Source: Alteromonas ponticola (lineage in GTDB: Bacteria > Pseudomonadota > Gammaproteobacteria > Enterobacterales > Alteromonadaceae). From it: a stretch of 64,000 nucleotides of DNA. Of the stretch, positions 55,896-64,000 are shown piece after piece. A model generated the notes under the pieces. The model saw only the letters and a program-made list of their open reading frames with translations, had not been told where the DNA came from and did not search any database. Location: positions 186,001 to 250,000 of the forward strand of contig NZ_JAATNW010000005.1 in the NCBI RefSeq assembly GCF_012911815.1, in the 5' to 3' direction. The position numbers and the translations under genes were made by a program. Position 1 is the first letter of the stretch; the number at the start of each line of letters is the position of its first letter.

Positions 55896-56710
55896 TACAC
55901 CTCCTTTTGATAGACTAAATTAGCCAACTGGCCAAAATCGTGTAACGAAAGCGTTTCAGCTCTAGCTGTTGGGTCAAGCCCTAACGAGACGATTTCGTCT
56001 TCGGTAACTGAATCTTTCAAGCTATTACGAATGGTTTTTCTTCTTTGATTAAAAGCCTGCGCACAAATTCGCTCAAGAATATTCACCGAATTAACGGAAA
56101 TGGGCGGTGTTTTATGAGGTATAAGCCTGACGATAGCAGAGTCCACTTTCGGCGGAGGCACAAAAGCATGGGGCGGAACTTCTAAAACAGGCATGACCTG
56201 ACAATAATATTGCGCCATCACCGACAGTCGGCCGTAACTTTTAGAGCCGGGTCCAGCGGCTAACCGATTGACCACTTCCTTTTGTAACATGAAATGCATA
56301 TCAGCAATGCAATGGGCAAAATCAAATAAATGAAACATTAATGGCGTGGAAATATTGTATGGAAGGTTTCCGAATACCCGCAGAGGCGATACCGAGTCGG
56401 GCAAGCTTGCCAACAACGCTTCGAAGTCGAGCGTCAGTGCATCTTGCTCAACAATGTTTAATTTATCAGCATGAAAAGGGTGATGACGTAGGCGTTTAGC
56501 CAGGTCACGATCAAGCTCCACTACGGTTAACGCTGAAACTTCTTCACATACAGGCTCGGTCAGTGCGCCCAATCCGGGCCCTATCTCAACTAAATTTTCA
56601 CCGTTTTTAGGGGCGATTGCCGAGACAATCTGGCCAATCACGTATTCATCGTTAAGAAAGTTCTGACCAAATCGTTTGCGGGCGGTGTGTCCTAAGTGTG
56701 TTTTATTCAT
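55895..56710 (-). CDS. rsmA: 16S rRNA (adenine1518/1519-N6)-dimethyltransferase RsmA (KsgA)
   Basis: 271 residues: [11 protein letters not shown], motif [11 protein letters not shown] and motif [11 protein letters not shown]. It methylates the two adjacent adenines near the 3' end of 16S rRNA and acts in small-subunit assembly. Its start overlaps the pdxA end by eight bases (56703-56710), so it depends on pdxA translation. Confidence 0.97.
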   Translation of the reverse strand: MNKTHLGHTARKRFGQNFLNDEYVIGQIVSAIAPKNGENLVEIGPGLGALTEPVCEEVSALTVVELDRDLAKRLRHHPFHADKLNIVEQDALTLDFEALLASLPDSVSPLRVFGNLPYNISTPLMFHLFDFAHCIADMHFMLQKEVVNRLAAGPGSKSYGRLSVMAQYYCQVMPVLEVPPHAFVPPPKVDSAIVRLIPHKTPPISVNSVNILERICAQAFNQRRKTIRNSLKDSVTEDEIVSLGLDPTARAETLSLHDFGQLANLVYQKEV

Positions 56711-57689
56711 TTTTTTGATTAGCTAGTTCAATTGCTTTATTAAGTGCCTGGCGCAGGCTGCCAGTGTCAGCCATTCCGCTTCCGGCCAAATCCAGCGCGG
56801 TACCGTGATCCACAGAGGTGCGGATAAAAGGTAAGCCTAGCGTAATATTGACTGATGCTCCAAATCCTTTGAATTTTAGCACCGGCAAGCCCTGATCGTG
56901 GTACATCGCCAGCACTACGTCTGCCTGTGCCAGATACTTAGGCTGGAAAATGGTATCCGCGGGCAATGGGCCGGTGATGTTCATTCCCTGCTCGCGCAGC
57001 GCGTCGAGGGCAGGGGTAATGGTTTCGATTTCTTCGCGGCCAAGGTGGCCGTCTTCCCCGGCATGCGGATTCAGACCGCAGACAAACAAATGTGGCTGGG
57101 CAACGCCAAACTTGGTTTTAAAGTCATGGTCAATGATTCGAATGACATTGTGTAAGCGTTCCTGCGTAATTGCTTTAGATACATAAGCAAGCGGGATATG
57201 GGTTGTCGCCAGTGCTACGTTTAGCCCTTCAGTTGCCAGCATCATCACCACATCTGCGGTATTAGAACGATGGGCGAAAAATTCGGTATGGCCACTGAAC
57301 GAAATACCAGATTGGTTGATAATGCCTTTATGCACCGGACCAGTTACCACCGCATCAAAATGGCCCTGCATATTGGCTTCACACGCAAGCCGCAAGGTTT
57401 CGACGACATAATGCCCATGCTCTGAATTCAACGTTCCGGGTATAACCGTGCCGTCCAATGGCACATCCTGCACAATCAATGCGCCGACTGGCGCTGGCTG
57501 ATGGTCATCAGAATCGAACGGGATAATTGTCAGGGGTAAATTAAGCTGTCTGGCTCGCTCGGCAATCATTTGGGCGTTGGCAAAGATCACCAGTTGAGCG
57601 GACCAGACTTGTTGTGCAAGTGCAACAATAAGATCGGGGCCAATCCCAGCGGGTTCACCAGGTGTGACCGCAATTCTCAACGTTTTCAT
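56703..57689 (-). CDS. pdxA: 4-hydroxythreonine-4-phosphate dehydrogenase
   Basis: 328 residues: [42 protein letters not shown] and [12 protein letters not shown], providing the zinc-ligand histidines. An NAD-dependent enzyme of the DXP-dependent pyridoxal phosphate pathway. 14 bases after surA, overlapping rsmA. Confidence 0.97.
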   Translation of the reverse strand: MKTLRIAVTPGEPAGIGPDLIVALAQQVWSAQLVIFANAQMIAERARQLNLPLTIIPFDSDDHQPAPVGALIVQDVPLDGTVIPGTLNSEHGHYVVETLRLACEANMQGHFDAVVTGPVHKGIINQSGISFSGHTEFFAHRSNTADVVMMLATEGLNVALATTHIPLAYVSKAITQERLHNVIRIIDHDFKTKFGVAQPHLFVCGLNPHAGEDGHLGREEIETITPALDALREQGMNITGPLPADTIFQPKYLAQADVVLAMYHDQGLPVLKFKGFGASVNITLGLPFIRTSVDHGTALDLAGSGMADTGSLRQALNKAIELANQKNE

Positions 57690-57703
57690 AAATCGCTGTC
57701 GCC

Positions 57704-58984
57704 CTACTCAACTACTTCGATGTACGCTTGATCACGCATCTCTCTTAACCAGGCTTCAGTTTCCTCTTGAAATTTACGATTAAACAGCAGCTGATAGGCT
57801 TTATCTTCTTTACGTTTCTCGGTGGCATCGTCAACGCGACGTTCAAGTAATTCAATCAAGTGCCAACCATGCACAGAGCGGATGGGCTCACTTAGCTCGT
57901 TCGGTTGCAGCGAGGCCAGTGCTTCTCTAAACGCAGGAACATAAATGTTAGGGTCTGCCCATCCCAGGTTGCCACTTTTCAGTGCAGAGCCCGGATCCTC
58001 TGAATGCTCTTTCGCTAAGTCCGCAAAACTAGCTTCTTCAGCTTCAATTTGCTGTTTGAAATCGAGCAACATCTTTTTCGCTTTATCTTCACTTAAAATG
58101 ATAGAGGGTTTGATCAGAATGTGGCGCGCGTTAACTTCTTCAACCGTAACAGTCTCGATTCCACGGGTATCTAAAATTTTAAGAATATGGAAGCCGGCGC
58201 CACTGCGAATCGGTCCAATTAAATCGTCTTTCGCTTTTCCCTGCACCGCTTCAGCAAATAACGTTGGCATGGCATTAATGTTCATCCATCCCATGTTACC
58301 GCCTTCGAGTGCATTGGAGCCTGACGACGAAGCAATGGCAATTTTAGCAAAGTCGGAACCGTTATTAAGTAATTCCAGTACCTTGTCGGCTCGATCCCGT
58401 GCCGATGCAACGTCCTCTTCACTGGGCTGGGAAGGGAAACCAATCAAAATATGACCCAGTTGGTACTCAGCCTGCTCAGCACCTTGTTGATCGATCAGGT
58501 TGGTTAACGATTCAATTTCCTGAGCAGTGATATAAACTCTACGGCGCACATTACCGCGGCGCACTTCGCCCATAATCAATTCTTCGCGAACATTTTCACG
58601 GTAACTGTCATAACTGATACCTTCTTTATTTAGCTGGTCGCGCAAATCAGCCACAGTCGAATTTTGGTTCTTAGCAATATTTTGGATGGTCTGCTCTAAT
58701 TGCGGATCACTGATCTGGATACCCATACGCTCAGCCATTTGCATTTGCAGACTTTTCATTATTAATCGCTCGATAGCCTGGGTACGCAGCGCCATATCGG
58801 AGGGGAGAGATTGATCATTAGCTTCTGCATTTCTTTTGACTTCTTCCACCAAAGCAACAATTTCACTTTCCAATATCACGCCTTTATCAACGATTACGGC
58901 AACCTTATCCAGGGGGGTCTCTTGCGCGAATGCCGCGTTGATAAAAAATACACCCGCTAAGAGTATTTTATTGATGAACTTCAT
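57704..58984 (-). CDS. surA: Periplasmic chaperone and peptidyl-prolyl isomerase SurA
   Basis: 426 residues with a signal peptide (1-20, A-F-A-Q). SurA N-terminal helical domain (about 25-160), parvulin domain 1 (about 170-270) and parvulin domain 2 (about 283-382, [25 protein letters not shown]), with a C-terminal helix. It escorts outer-membrane proteins such as LptD, encoded directly upstream, through the periplasm. Confidence 0.96.
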   Translation of the reverse strand: MKFINKILLAGVFFINAAFAQETPLDKVAVIVDKGVILESEIVALVEEVKRNAEANDQSLPSDMALRTQAIERLIMKSLQMQMAERMGIQISDPQLEQTIQNIAKNQNSTVADLRDQLNKEGISYDSYRENVREELIMGEVRRGNVRRRVYITAQEIESLTNLIDQQGAEQAEYQLGHILIGFPSQPSEEDVASARDRADKVLELLNNGSDFAKIAIASSSGSNALEGGNMGWMNINAMPTLFAEAVQGKAKDDLIGPIRSGAGFHILKILDTRGIETVTVEEVNARHILIKPSIILSEDKAKKMLLDFKQQIEAEEASFADLAKEHSEDPGSALKSGNLGWADPNIYVPAFREALASLQPNELSEPIRSVHGWHLIELLERRVDDATEKRKEDKAYQLLFNRKFQEETEAWLREMRDQAYIEVVE

Positions 58985-59045
58985 AATCTCTCTTTTTATT
59001 GGTTAACTTTACAGCGTCCTAACCTGTGCGGAAGCTACGTAAAAA

Positions 59046-61286
59046 CTAATTTAAACTATATGGCTGGCGATAGCCAAACATGCCTTCCTCAAGCATGCTT
59101 CTAGACGACTTCGCAGAACCCATACCTTTAAAAATAAATTGCAGGGAAATACCTGAATCAAATTCGCTGGTTGATCTAACACCCTCTGCGCCCACACGGT
59201 TACTTAAATGACGCTGTCCAACCAGCCTCACCGCCCAACAACATGACTCATACTGAATCCCGAAAAAGGTTTCAACACTTCGGTTTAAAGACAAGTCACG
59301 GTAAGTTCGGCCAACCCAGTGCAGGGTATCGGTAATTGGCCAGCTCGCAAGCACGCCAACCTGGTCAATCTGCTCCCCAGAAAGTTGGCGAATATAGCGA
59401 TGGGTTAGCTGTAACACGCTTTTGTCATCGCGGCGATACTCTATACTGGTGCTGCTGCGCTCAACCATATCTGTTTGTGTAGCAATTTGGACATCAGCGT
59501 GCATAAACCAACGCGAACCTAACTGCCAGTCTAACTCCGCTGCCAGTGCTGAGCGGTTCTGATCTTTTACGGCAGCCAACACTTTATTTTCTTCAAGGTA
59601 GAATATCTGACCCACACTAATAACAAATTGTTCCCGGTCAGCTTCATCAAGTATCCTTGAGGTTAACCCTAAGGTAAATTGATTGTTATCACTAATTCTA
59701 TCCAGGCCGGTAAATTCCTGCCCTCTGAACAAGCCGTCCACATCAATCAGGAGTGGCGCGGTGTCATAGCGACCGATCATGGTCTGATCTTCGTACGAGG
59801 TATAAAGGTACTGCATTTTTGGCTCAAGTGTCATGGTTCTGCTTTGCTCAAACCACTGTTGCTGACGCTCAAAATACAGTGCACCGAACATTCTGAATTG
59901 ACCCAGCGTACGATTCACCTCTTCTTCCAAGCCCGTATTCTCTACATTTTTCTGCTGATAATACGTGTTCAGAACCGACGCTTCAGCACTCAATTCACCC
60001 CACACCTGTCGAAATGGCAGGGTCAGTGTTGGCGCCACATGCCACCGCATTGCTTCGGGCATTTCCTGCGCAGTATTATCAAAATAGGCTAATTCAGAGT
60101 TGAGTGAAAATTCGAAAAGACTGCCCAAATCCTTCATGTAATTCATACGAAATTCGGGCATTGCGCGGTAGCTGTCTTCGCTCTGCCCCAGCGTGACAAA
60201 GTCCAGCACCCTGAAATCCATGCTTAAATTATCTGAGAAATAATCAAGGCTGGCGGTGCGATACAGGTGCGTGTCCGCCCGACTGTAAAAATCTGAATCA
60301 AGATCAATGATATAGTTGTCGTCGCTTACCCCATTAATGTCCGCATTTACAACCCAGTTTTCGGTTAGCTCGCCTTGATGAAAATAACGATAAAACCATC
60401 GATCAGCTCGGTTATCCAGCTCTCTATCGTCTGCCAGGTACTCTACATTGAACTCACCGTAACTTTGTTCAGTGAGGTAACGAAACTCATTTTTTAATTG
60501 CACACCTCTGCGGGTCATAAAACGTGGTGATGTGGTCAAATCGTAGTTGGGCGCGATATTCCAGTAGAACGGCTGCTCATAATCAAACCCCGTTCGCGAG
60601 GAGCTGCTGATCTCGGGGAACAACAGCCCCGTCTGGCGTTGGTCACTGACGGGAAAGGCAAAGTAGGGTAAATAAAGCACAGGAACGTCGCCAACGTAAA
60701 AACGGGTACTCTTAGCCTGTCCCCAGGCGGTGCCTTTCTCTATGCTGATTTCAGACGCTTCGATGTGCCAGTCGGGGCTTTCAAGTGGGCAAGTAGTAAA
60801 GCTAACATCTGAAAGGATGAGGCCTCTGGCTCGGTTCAATTCAATTTTGTCAGCCGCGCCATGGCCAGGCTGTCCGTTTAGCCGATATTGACTGTTATCG
60901 ATACTCAACGACTGTTTTATAGAATCAATCGATATTGCGTCGCTGGTGACATTTAAATCAGCATCCTGATAAGTGACATTGCCTGTCGCTTCCAACATCT
61001 TACCGTTTTTACTCACCGTGGCCTTTTCGGCATGGATAGCCGCACGATCTGAATAAATACTGACGTTGCCGGTAAATTCAGCGAGCTGTTTACTAACGAT
61101 TTGCGCATTGTCTGATTCAACCTTGACGTGCCCTTTAGGTTGCACGTCAAGGTCAGTAGAGGGAAATGCCGAGACGGGGCAAAGTGCAAACTGATCACTA
61201 CTTCCGTCTGACGAGCTGCTTTGCTGCGCAAAAACGGACGCCTCAAAAAATAAAGCGAACACAATGATGGGTCGAAGAATATTCAT
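59046..61286 (-). CDS. lptD: LPS assembly outer-membrane protein LptD
   Basis: 746 residues. A signal peptide (1-20) is followed by an OstA-type beta-taco domain (about 50-200: A-E-K-A-T-V-S-K-N-G-K-M-L-E-A-T-G-N-V) and the 26-strand barrel with the conserved P-Y-F-x-F-P and barrel-entry motifs. Cysteines near residue 36, in the T-C-P-L turn and in the C-C pair near the C-terminus could form the inter-domain disulfides known in LptD. With LptE it inserts LPS into the outer leaflet. First gene of the surA-pdxA-rsmA-apaG-apaH operon. Confidence 0.96.
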   Translation of the reverse strand: MNILRPIIVFALFFEASVFAQQSSSSDGSSDQFALCPVSAFPSTDLDVQPKGHVKVESDNAQIVSKQLAEFTGNVSIYSDRAAIHAEKATVSKNGKMLEATGNVTYQDADLNVTSDAISIDSIKQSLSIDNSQYRLNGQPGHGAADKIELNRARGLILSDVSFTTCPLESPDWHIEASEISIEKGTAWGQAKSTRFYVGDVPVLYLPYFAFPVSDQRQTGLLFPEISSSSRTGFDYEQPFYWNIAPNYDLTTSPRFMTRRGVQLKNEFRYLTEQSYGEFNVEYLADDRELDNRADRWFYRYFHQGELTENWVVNADINGVSDDNYIIDLDSDFYSRADTHLYRTASLDYFSDNLSMDFRVLDFVTLGQSEDSYRAMPEFRMNYMKDLGSLFEFSLNSELAYFDNTAQEMPEAMRWHVAPTLTLPFRQVWGELSAEASVLNTYYQQKNVENTGLEEEVNRTLGQFRMFGALYFERQQQWFEQSRTMTLEPKMQYLYTSYEDQTMIGRYDTAPLLIDVDGLFRGQEFTGLDRISDNNQFTLGLTSRILDEADREQFVISVGQIFYLEENKVLAAVKDQNRSALAAELDWQLGSRWFMHADVQIATQTDMVERSSTSIEYRRDDKSVLQLTHRYIRQLSGEQIDQVGVLASWPITDTLHWVGRTYRDLSLNRSVETFFGIQYESCCWAVRLVGQRHLSNRVGAEGVRSTSEFDSGISLQFIFKGMGSAKSSRSMLEEGMFGYRQPYSLN

Positions 61287-61556
61287 GTAAAGGTGAGTGG
61301 CCTGCTTTTGCGCCGTAACCTGATTACCAAGTTACATTATTTTTATTGATTAAACGATATTACCCGCCAATTCTAAGCACTTCTTTATCAATTACCAACC
61401 ATCTTTGCGTAAATTTACCGGTAAATGCGAAAAAACTTAGTTATTCGTCGAATATTGCCCTGTATTGTGAGTTGGGAGAGAATGTGACTTGCTTATCGTA
61501 CCGTTGAACCTTATAACAGCAAATTGAAATAGTGAAGAAGTCAGGAGCGTAGTTGA

Positions 61557-62387
61557 ATGCCATTTTGGGGAAAAATCCTGGGACTCGTGTTCGGGTTTAT
61601 GTTTTTAAAGCTTCCCGGTGCGATCCTTGGTCTTATTATCGGACATTTTTTCGATCGTGCCTACAGCCAGGACTTTAGTCAGTTGGGTGGTTTTGGACGT
61701 TTTTTTACCGATCAGAACTCACTCAAGCAACAGGCGATTTTTTTTCATAGCTTATTTGCCTCGTTAGGTCACCTGGCGAAAGCCGATGGCAAAGTCACCG
61801 AGCACGAAATTAAAGTTGCCACCGCGTTGATGGATGAAATGCAACTCACCGGCGAAGCCAGACAAGAAGCACAGCAGGCATTTCGAGAGGGTAAGTCCGC
61901 CGATTACCCTATCACCGATACCTTAAAGAGTTTATATGAGAATTGTCATGGCAGACGGGATATTCTGCAGGTGTTTCTGGAAATTCTGATTCAGTCGGCG
62001 TTCTCTGATGGCAATATGTCACCGCAGGAATACAGAGTATTGGAAAAGGTGGCCAAGCCGCTGGGGTTTAAGCGCAACGATCTGGATTATCTGGTCTCCA
62101 TGTTTGAAGCTGAGGTCAGATTCCGGCATCGGGGCGAACAACGACAGCATCATCAGCGCCAATATACTGAGCAACAGTCGATAGACGATGCCTACAAAAT
62201 ATTAGGTGTCGCTGCCAGCGATGACGAAAAAACTGTTAAACGGGCGTACCGTAAACGAATGGCAGAGCATCATCCGGATAAACTGGTTTCTAAGGGGTTA
62301 CCGCAGCAGGCGTTAGATATTGCTAAACAGAAAACTCAGGATATCCAGCAAGCTTACGAACTGATTAAGCAAAAACGTGGGTTCTGA
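61557..62387 (+). CDS. djlA: Membrane-anchored J-domain co-chaperone DjlA
   Basis: 276 residues. A single N-terminal membrane helix (about 6-30, with glycine pattern), a TerB-like helical domain (about 55-175) and a C-terminal J domain (about 207-275) with H239-P-D241. It stimulates DnaK and, in E. coli, affects colanic acid induction through Rcs. Divergent from lptD exactly as in E. coli. The following xerD reading frame overlaps or abuts its end. Confidence 0.95.
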   Translation: MPFWGKILGLVFGFMFLKLPGAILGLIIGHFFDRAYSQDFSQLGGFGRFFTDQNSLKQQAIFFHSLFASLGHLAKADGKVTEHEIKVATALMDEMQLTGEARQEAQQAFREGKSADYPITDTLKSLYENCHGRRDILQVFLEILIQSAFSDGNMSPQEYRVLEKVAKPLGFKRNDLDYLVSMFEAEVRFRHRGEQRQHHQRQYTEQQSIDDAYKILGVAASDDEKTVKRAYRKRMAEHHPDKLVSKGLPQQALDIAKQKTQDIQQAYELIKQKRGF

Positions 62388-62406
62388 TACCGGGCAGGAG
62401 GCGCCT

Positions 62407-63306
62407 TTGCTTTCGCCAGACAACGACGCTGAGATCACAGCATTTATCGATATGTTGTGGCTTGAAAAGGGTCTCAGCGATCATACCCAGCAAAGCTACC
62501 GCACTGACCTGACCCAACTTGCTCTGTACTGTCAGCAGCAGGGAATCAACAATATCAGCATTCTTAATCAGCAGCATATTCAGGGATTTTTACAGGTTAG
62601 GGAGCAGCAGGGCATATCAGCAAGAAGTCGGCAACGAAGCTTAAGCGCAATGCGTGCATTTTTTGTCTATTTAGTTGCCGTACACAAACGTGCAGACAAC
62701 CCGTTGGCAAAAACCCGGGGGCCCAGATTACCTCATTCATTGCCTAAAACCCTGAGCGAGCAGGAGGTGGAAGCGCTACTTGCTGCGCCAGACACTGAAG
62801 AACCTATTGAATGTCGTGACCGCTGTATGCTTGAAGTCCTTTATGCCACTGGACTGCGGGTGAGTGAATTAATTGGATTGAGGTTGGCCCAGGTGAGCCT
62901 GCAGCAAGGTGTTATTCGCGTAACAGGTAAAGGTAACAAGGAACGCCTGGTACCCCTTGGGGAAGACGCGATTGATTGGCTGGAAACCTATTGCAAGACA
63001 GCGCGGCCGGAACTGGTTAAACATGCCACAGATTTGTTATTTGTCAGTCGTCGCGGCGGCCAGATGACACGGCAGACATTTTGGCACAGAGTAAAATTTT
63101 ATGCGGCAAAAACGGATATTAAAGCCAGCCTCTCTCCGCATACGTTACGACACGCATTCGCCACACATTTGCTTAATCACGGTGCGGATTTGCGGGTGGT
63201 GCAAATGCTATTAGGTCATAGTGATTTATCGACCACTCAAATTTACACCCATGTGGCGAAAGAGCGCTTGCAAAATTTGATTCTGCAACACCACCCCAGA
63301 GGCTAA
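62407..63306 (+). CDS. xerD: Site-specific tyrosine recombinase XerD
   Basis: 299 residues from a TTG at 62407 with a perfect AGGAGG (62396-62401) five bases upstream. This gives nearly E. coli length (298). A GTG at 62377, overlapping djlA, would add ten residues. N-terminal SAM-like DNA-binding domain, then the catalytic domain with R151 (T-G-L-R-V-S-E-L), H-x-x-R in H-T-L-R-H, H in G-H-S-D-L-S and nucleophile Y280 (T-Q-I-Y-T-H-V). L-S-P-H-T-L-R-H-A and the C-terminal Q-H-H-P-R-G are XerD rather than XerC. With XerC it resolves chromosome dimers at dif. It lies upstream of dsbC as in E. coli. Confidence 0.96.
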   Translation: MLSPDNDAEITAFIDMLWLEKGLSDHTQQSYRTDLTQLALYCQQQGINNISILNQQHIQGFLQVREQQGISARSRQRSLSAMRAFFVYLVAVHKRADNPLAKTRGPRLPHSLPKTLSEQEVEALLAAPDTEEPIECRDRCMLEVLYATGLRVSELIGLRLAQVSLQQGVIRVTGKGNKERLVPLGEDAIDWLETYCKTARPELVKHATDLLFVSRRGGQMTRQTFWHRVKFYAAKTDIKASLSPHTLRHAFATHLLNHGADLRVVQMLLGHSDLSTTQIYTHVAKERLQNLILQHHPRG

Positions 63307-63400
63307 TCAGGATTTAGTGCAAATGGTTACTGTGTTATGATTTGGCTGTACGCAAATTGATATCTGAATAGTGGACGTGTCTGTCCTTAGGAGAAAGTGA

Positions 63401-64000
63401 TTGAAAACGGTTATTAGCTTAGTAGCGGCATTGCTAACATTAGTCAGCCATGCTTCATTTTCACAAGAAGACAACTTTAATGCAGTCAAACAGAAGGTGG
63501 CGAAAATTGGGCTACAAGTAGAAGCAATCGCCGATGCCCCAGTTGAAGGCTTGTTTCAGGTAACTACCGCACAAGGGCTTTTTTACGTTAGCGATGATGC
63601 AAAATATCTTTTTCAGGGGCGAATTTTTAATCTTGACGAAGGTATGCGTAATGAAACAGAAGTGGCAATGTCACAGGTACGTTTAAATGCCGTCAAGAAA
63701 CTCGAAGATTCAGTGATTGAGTTTAAAGCCAAAAATGAAAAGTATGTGGTGCACGTATTTACGGATACTTCGTGTGGCTACTGTAGGAAATTGCACAACG
63801 AAATGGGTCAGTATAATGATAAAGGCATAACTGTCCGCTATTTAGCCTTTCCCCGTGCCGGATTGAACACTCAAAACCATCAAGAGTTGGAATCGGTCTG
63901 GTGTGCTAAAAATCCTCAAAAAGCAATGACCGATGCCAAATCAGGCGATCGCATTGAAACCAAAAATTGTGCAAGCGGTGTTGCCGAACACTTTGCATTA
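63401..64000 (+). CDS. dsbC: Thiol:disulfide isomerase DsbC (3' end outside window)
   Basis: The first 200 codons are present and open at the window end. TTG start with AGGAG about 7 bases upstream. A signal peptide covers about 1-20 (S-H-A-S-F-S). The N-terminal dimerisation domain (about 22-85) is followed by a thioredoxin-like domain with active site C125-G-Y-C128 in T-D-T-S-C-G-Y-C-R-K-L-H. It proofreads non-native disulfides in the periplasm, kept reduced by DsbD. Follows xerD by 94 bases, the conserved xerD-dsbC order (recJ would be expected next). Confidence 0.95.
   Translation, partial: MKTVISLVAALLTLVSHASFSQEDNFNAVKQKVAKIGLQVEAIADAPVEGLFQVTTAQGLFYVSDDAKYLFQGRIFNLDEGMRNETEVAMSQVRLNAVKKLEDSVIEFKAKNEKYVVHVFTDTSCGYCRKLHNEMGQYNDKGITVRYLAFPRAGLNTQNHQELESVWCAKNPQKAMTDAKSGDRIETKNCASGVAEHFAL

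Noticed and set aside
1-64000. CRISPR arrays, insertion sequences, prophage, tRNA or rRNA genes
   Set aside because: No direct repeat-spacer pattern, transposase, phage genes or cloverleaf was seen. The only integrase-like gene is xerD in its usual housekeeping context.

Overview
The window is a stretch of gammaproteobacterial chromosome, most likely from a marine member of the Alteromonadaceae (Alteromonas, Salinimonas or Aestuariibacter type). This placement is inferred from close protein similarity to Escherichia coli housekeeping genes, conserved gammaproteobacterial gene orders (rpsU-yqeY-dnaG-rpoD; tsaD/plsY/folB/uppP; lptD-surA-pdxA-rsmA-apaG-apaH; xerD-dsbC) and a marine accessory repertoire (TonB receptor, large secreted nuclease, RND pump, SSS symporter, many signalling proteins). 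I see no rRNA, tRNA, insertion sequence, prophage or CRISPR array. About 56 protein-coding genes are called. The first is cut at its 5' end by the window, the last (dsbC) at its 3' end, and one short ORF is a gene remnant.

Layout. 1-5.6 kb: solute-binding protein fragment, periplasmic cyclophilin, rlmG, an AlkB-type dioxygenase with bolA, a PAP2 phosphatase and a membrane diguanylate cyclase. 6-13.2 kb: SulP transporter, then on the minus strand ccoG-srkA, a cobalamin riboswitch with its btuB-type receptor, and dsbA. 13.4-18.4 kb: two small uncharacterised proteins and a 1178-residue secreted ExeM/NucH-type nuclease with three lamin-tail-like repeats and a dockerin-like tail. 18.4-27.6 kb: acyl-CoA dehydrogenase, two-gene RND efflux operon, sodium:solute symporter, FkbM methyltransferase remnant and a membrane protein. 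27.7-32.4 kb: macromolecular synthesis operon. 32.6-36.5 kb: tsaD, plsY, folB-folK-uppP, hinT. 36.5-47.3 kb: M49-like lipoprotein peptidase, HDOD protein, rdgC, orphan sensor kinase, phoB-phoR, solute-binding protein, small membrane protein and PQQ-type sugar dehydrogenase. 47.5-54.4 kb: acnB, DUF192 protein, lysC, chemoreceptor. 54.6-64 kb: lptD-to-apaH operon, divergent djlA, then xerD and dsbC.

Connections. A Pho-box-like site with correctly spaced -10 lies ahead of phoB. The same 12-base core with the same spacing to a -10-like hexamer lies ahead of the secreted nuclease, which suggests (inference) that the nuclease belongs to the phosphate-starvation regulon and scavenges phosphate from extracellular DNA. 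The srkA/dsbA pair, adjacent in E. coli, is split here by a complete B12-riboswitch/btuB unit. SurA, LptD, DsbA and DsbC form an outer-membrane and disulfide folding set, and LptD is the classic client of SurA and of disulfide formation.

I did not find a convincing, wholly new multi-gene system. The window is mostly core genome. The most rewarding leads are the putative Pho control and domain make-up of the nuclease, the riboswitch/btuB insertion, the long structured leader of the HDOD gene, and a possible AUA start codon.
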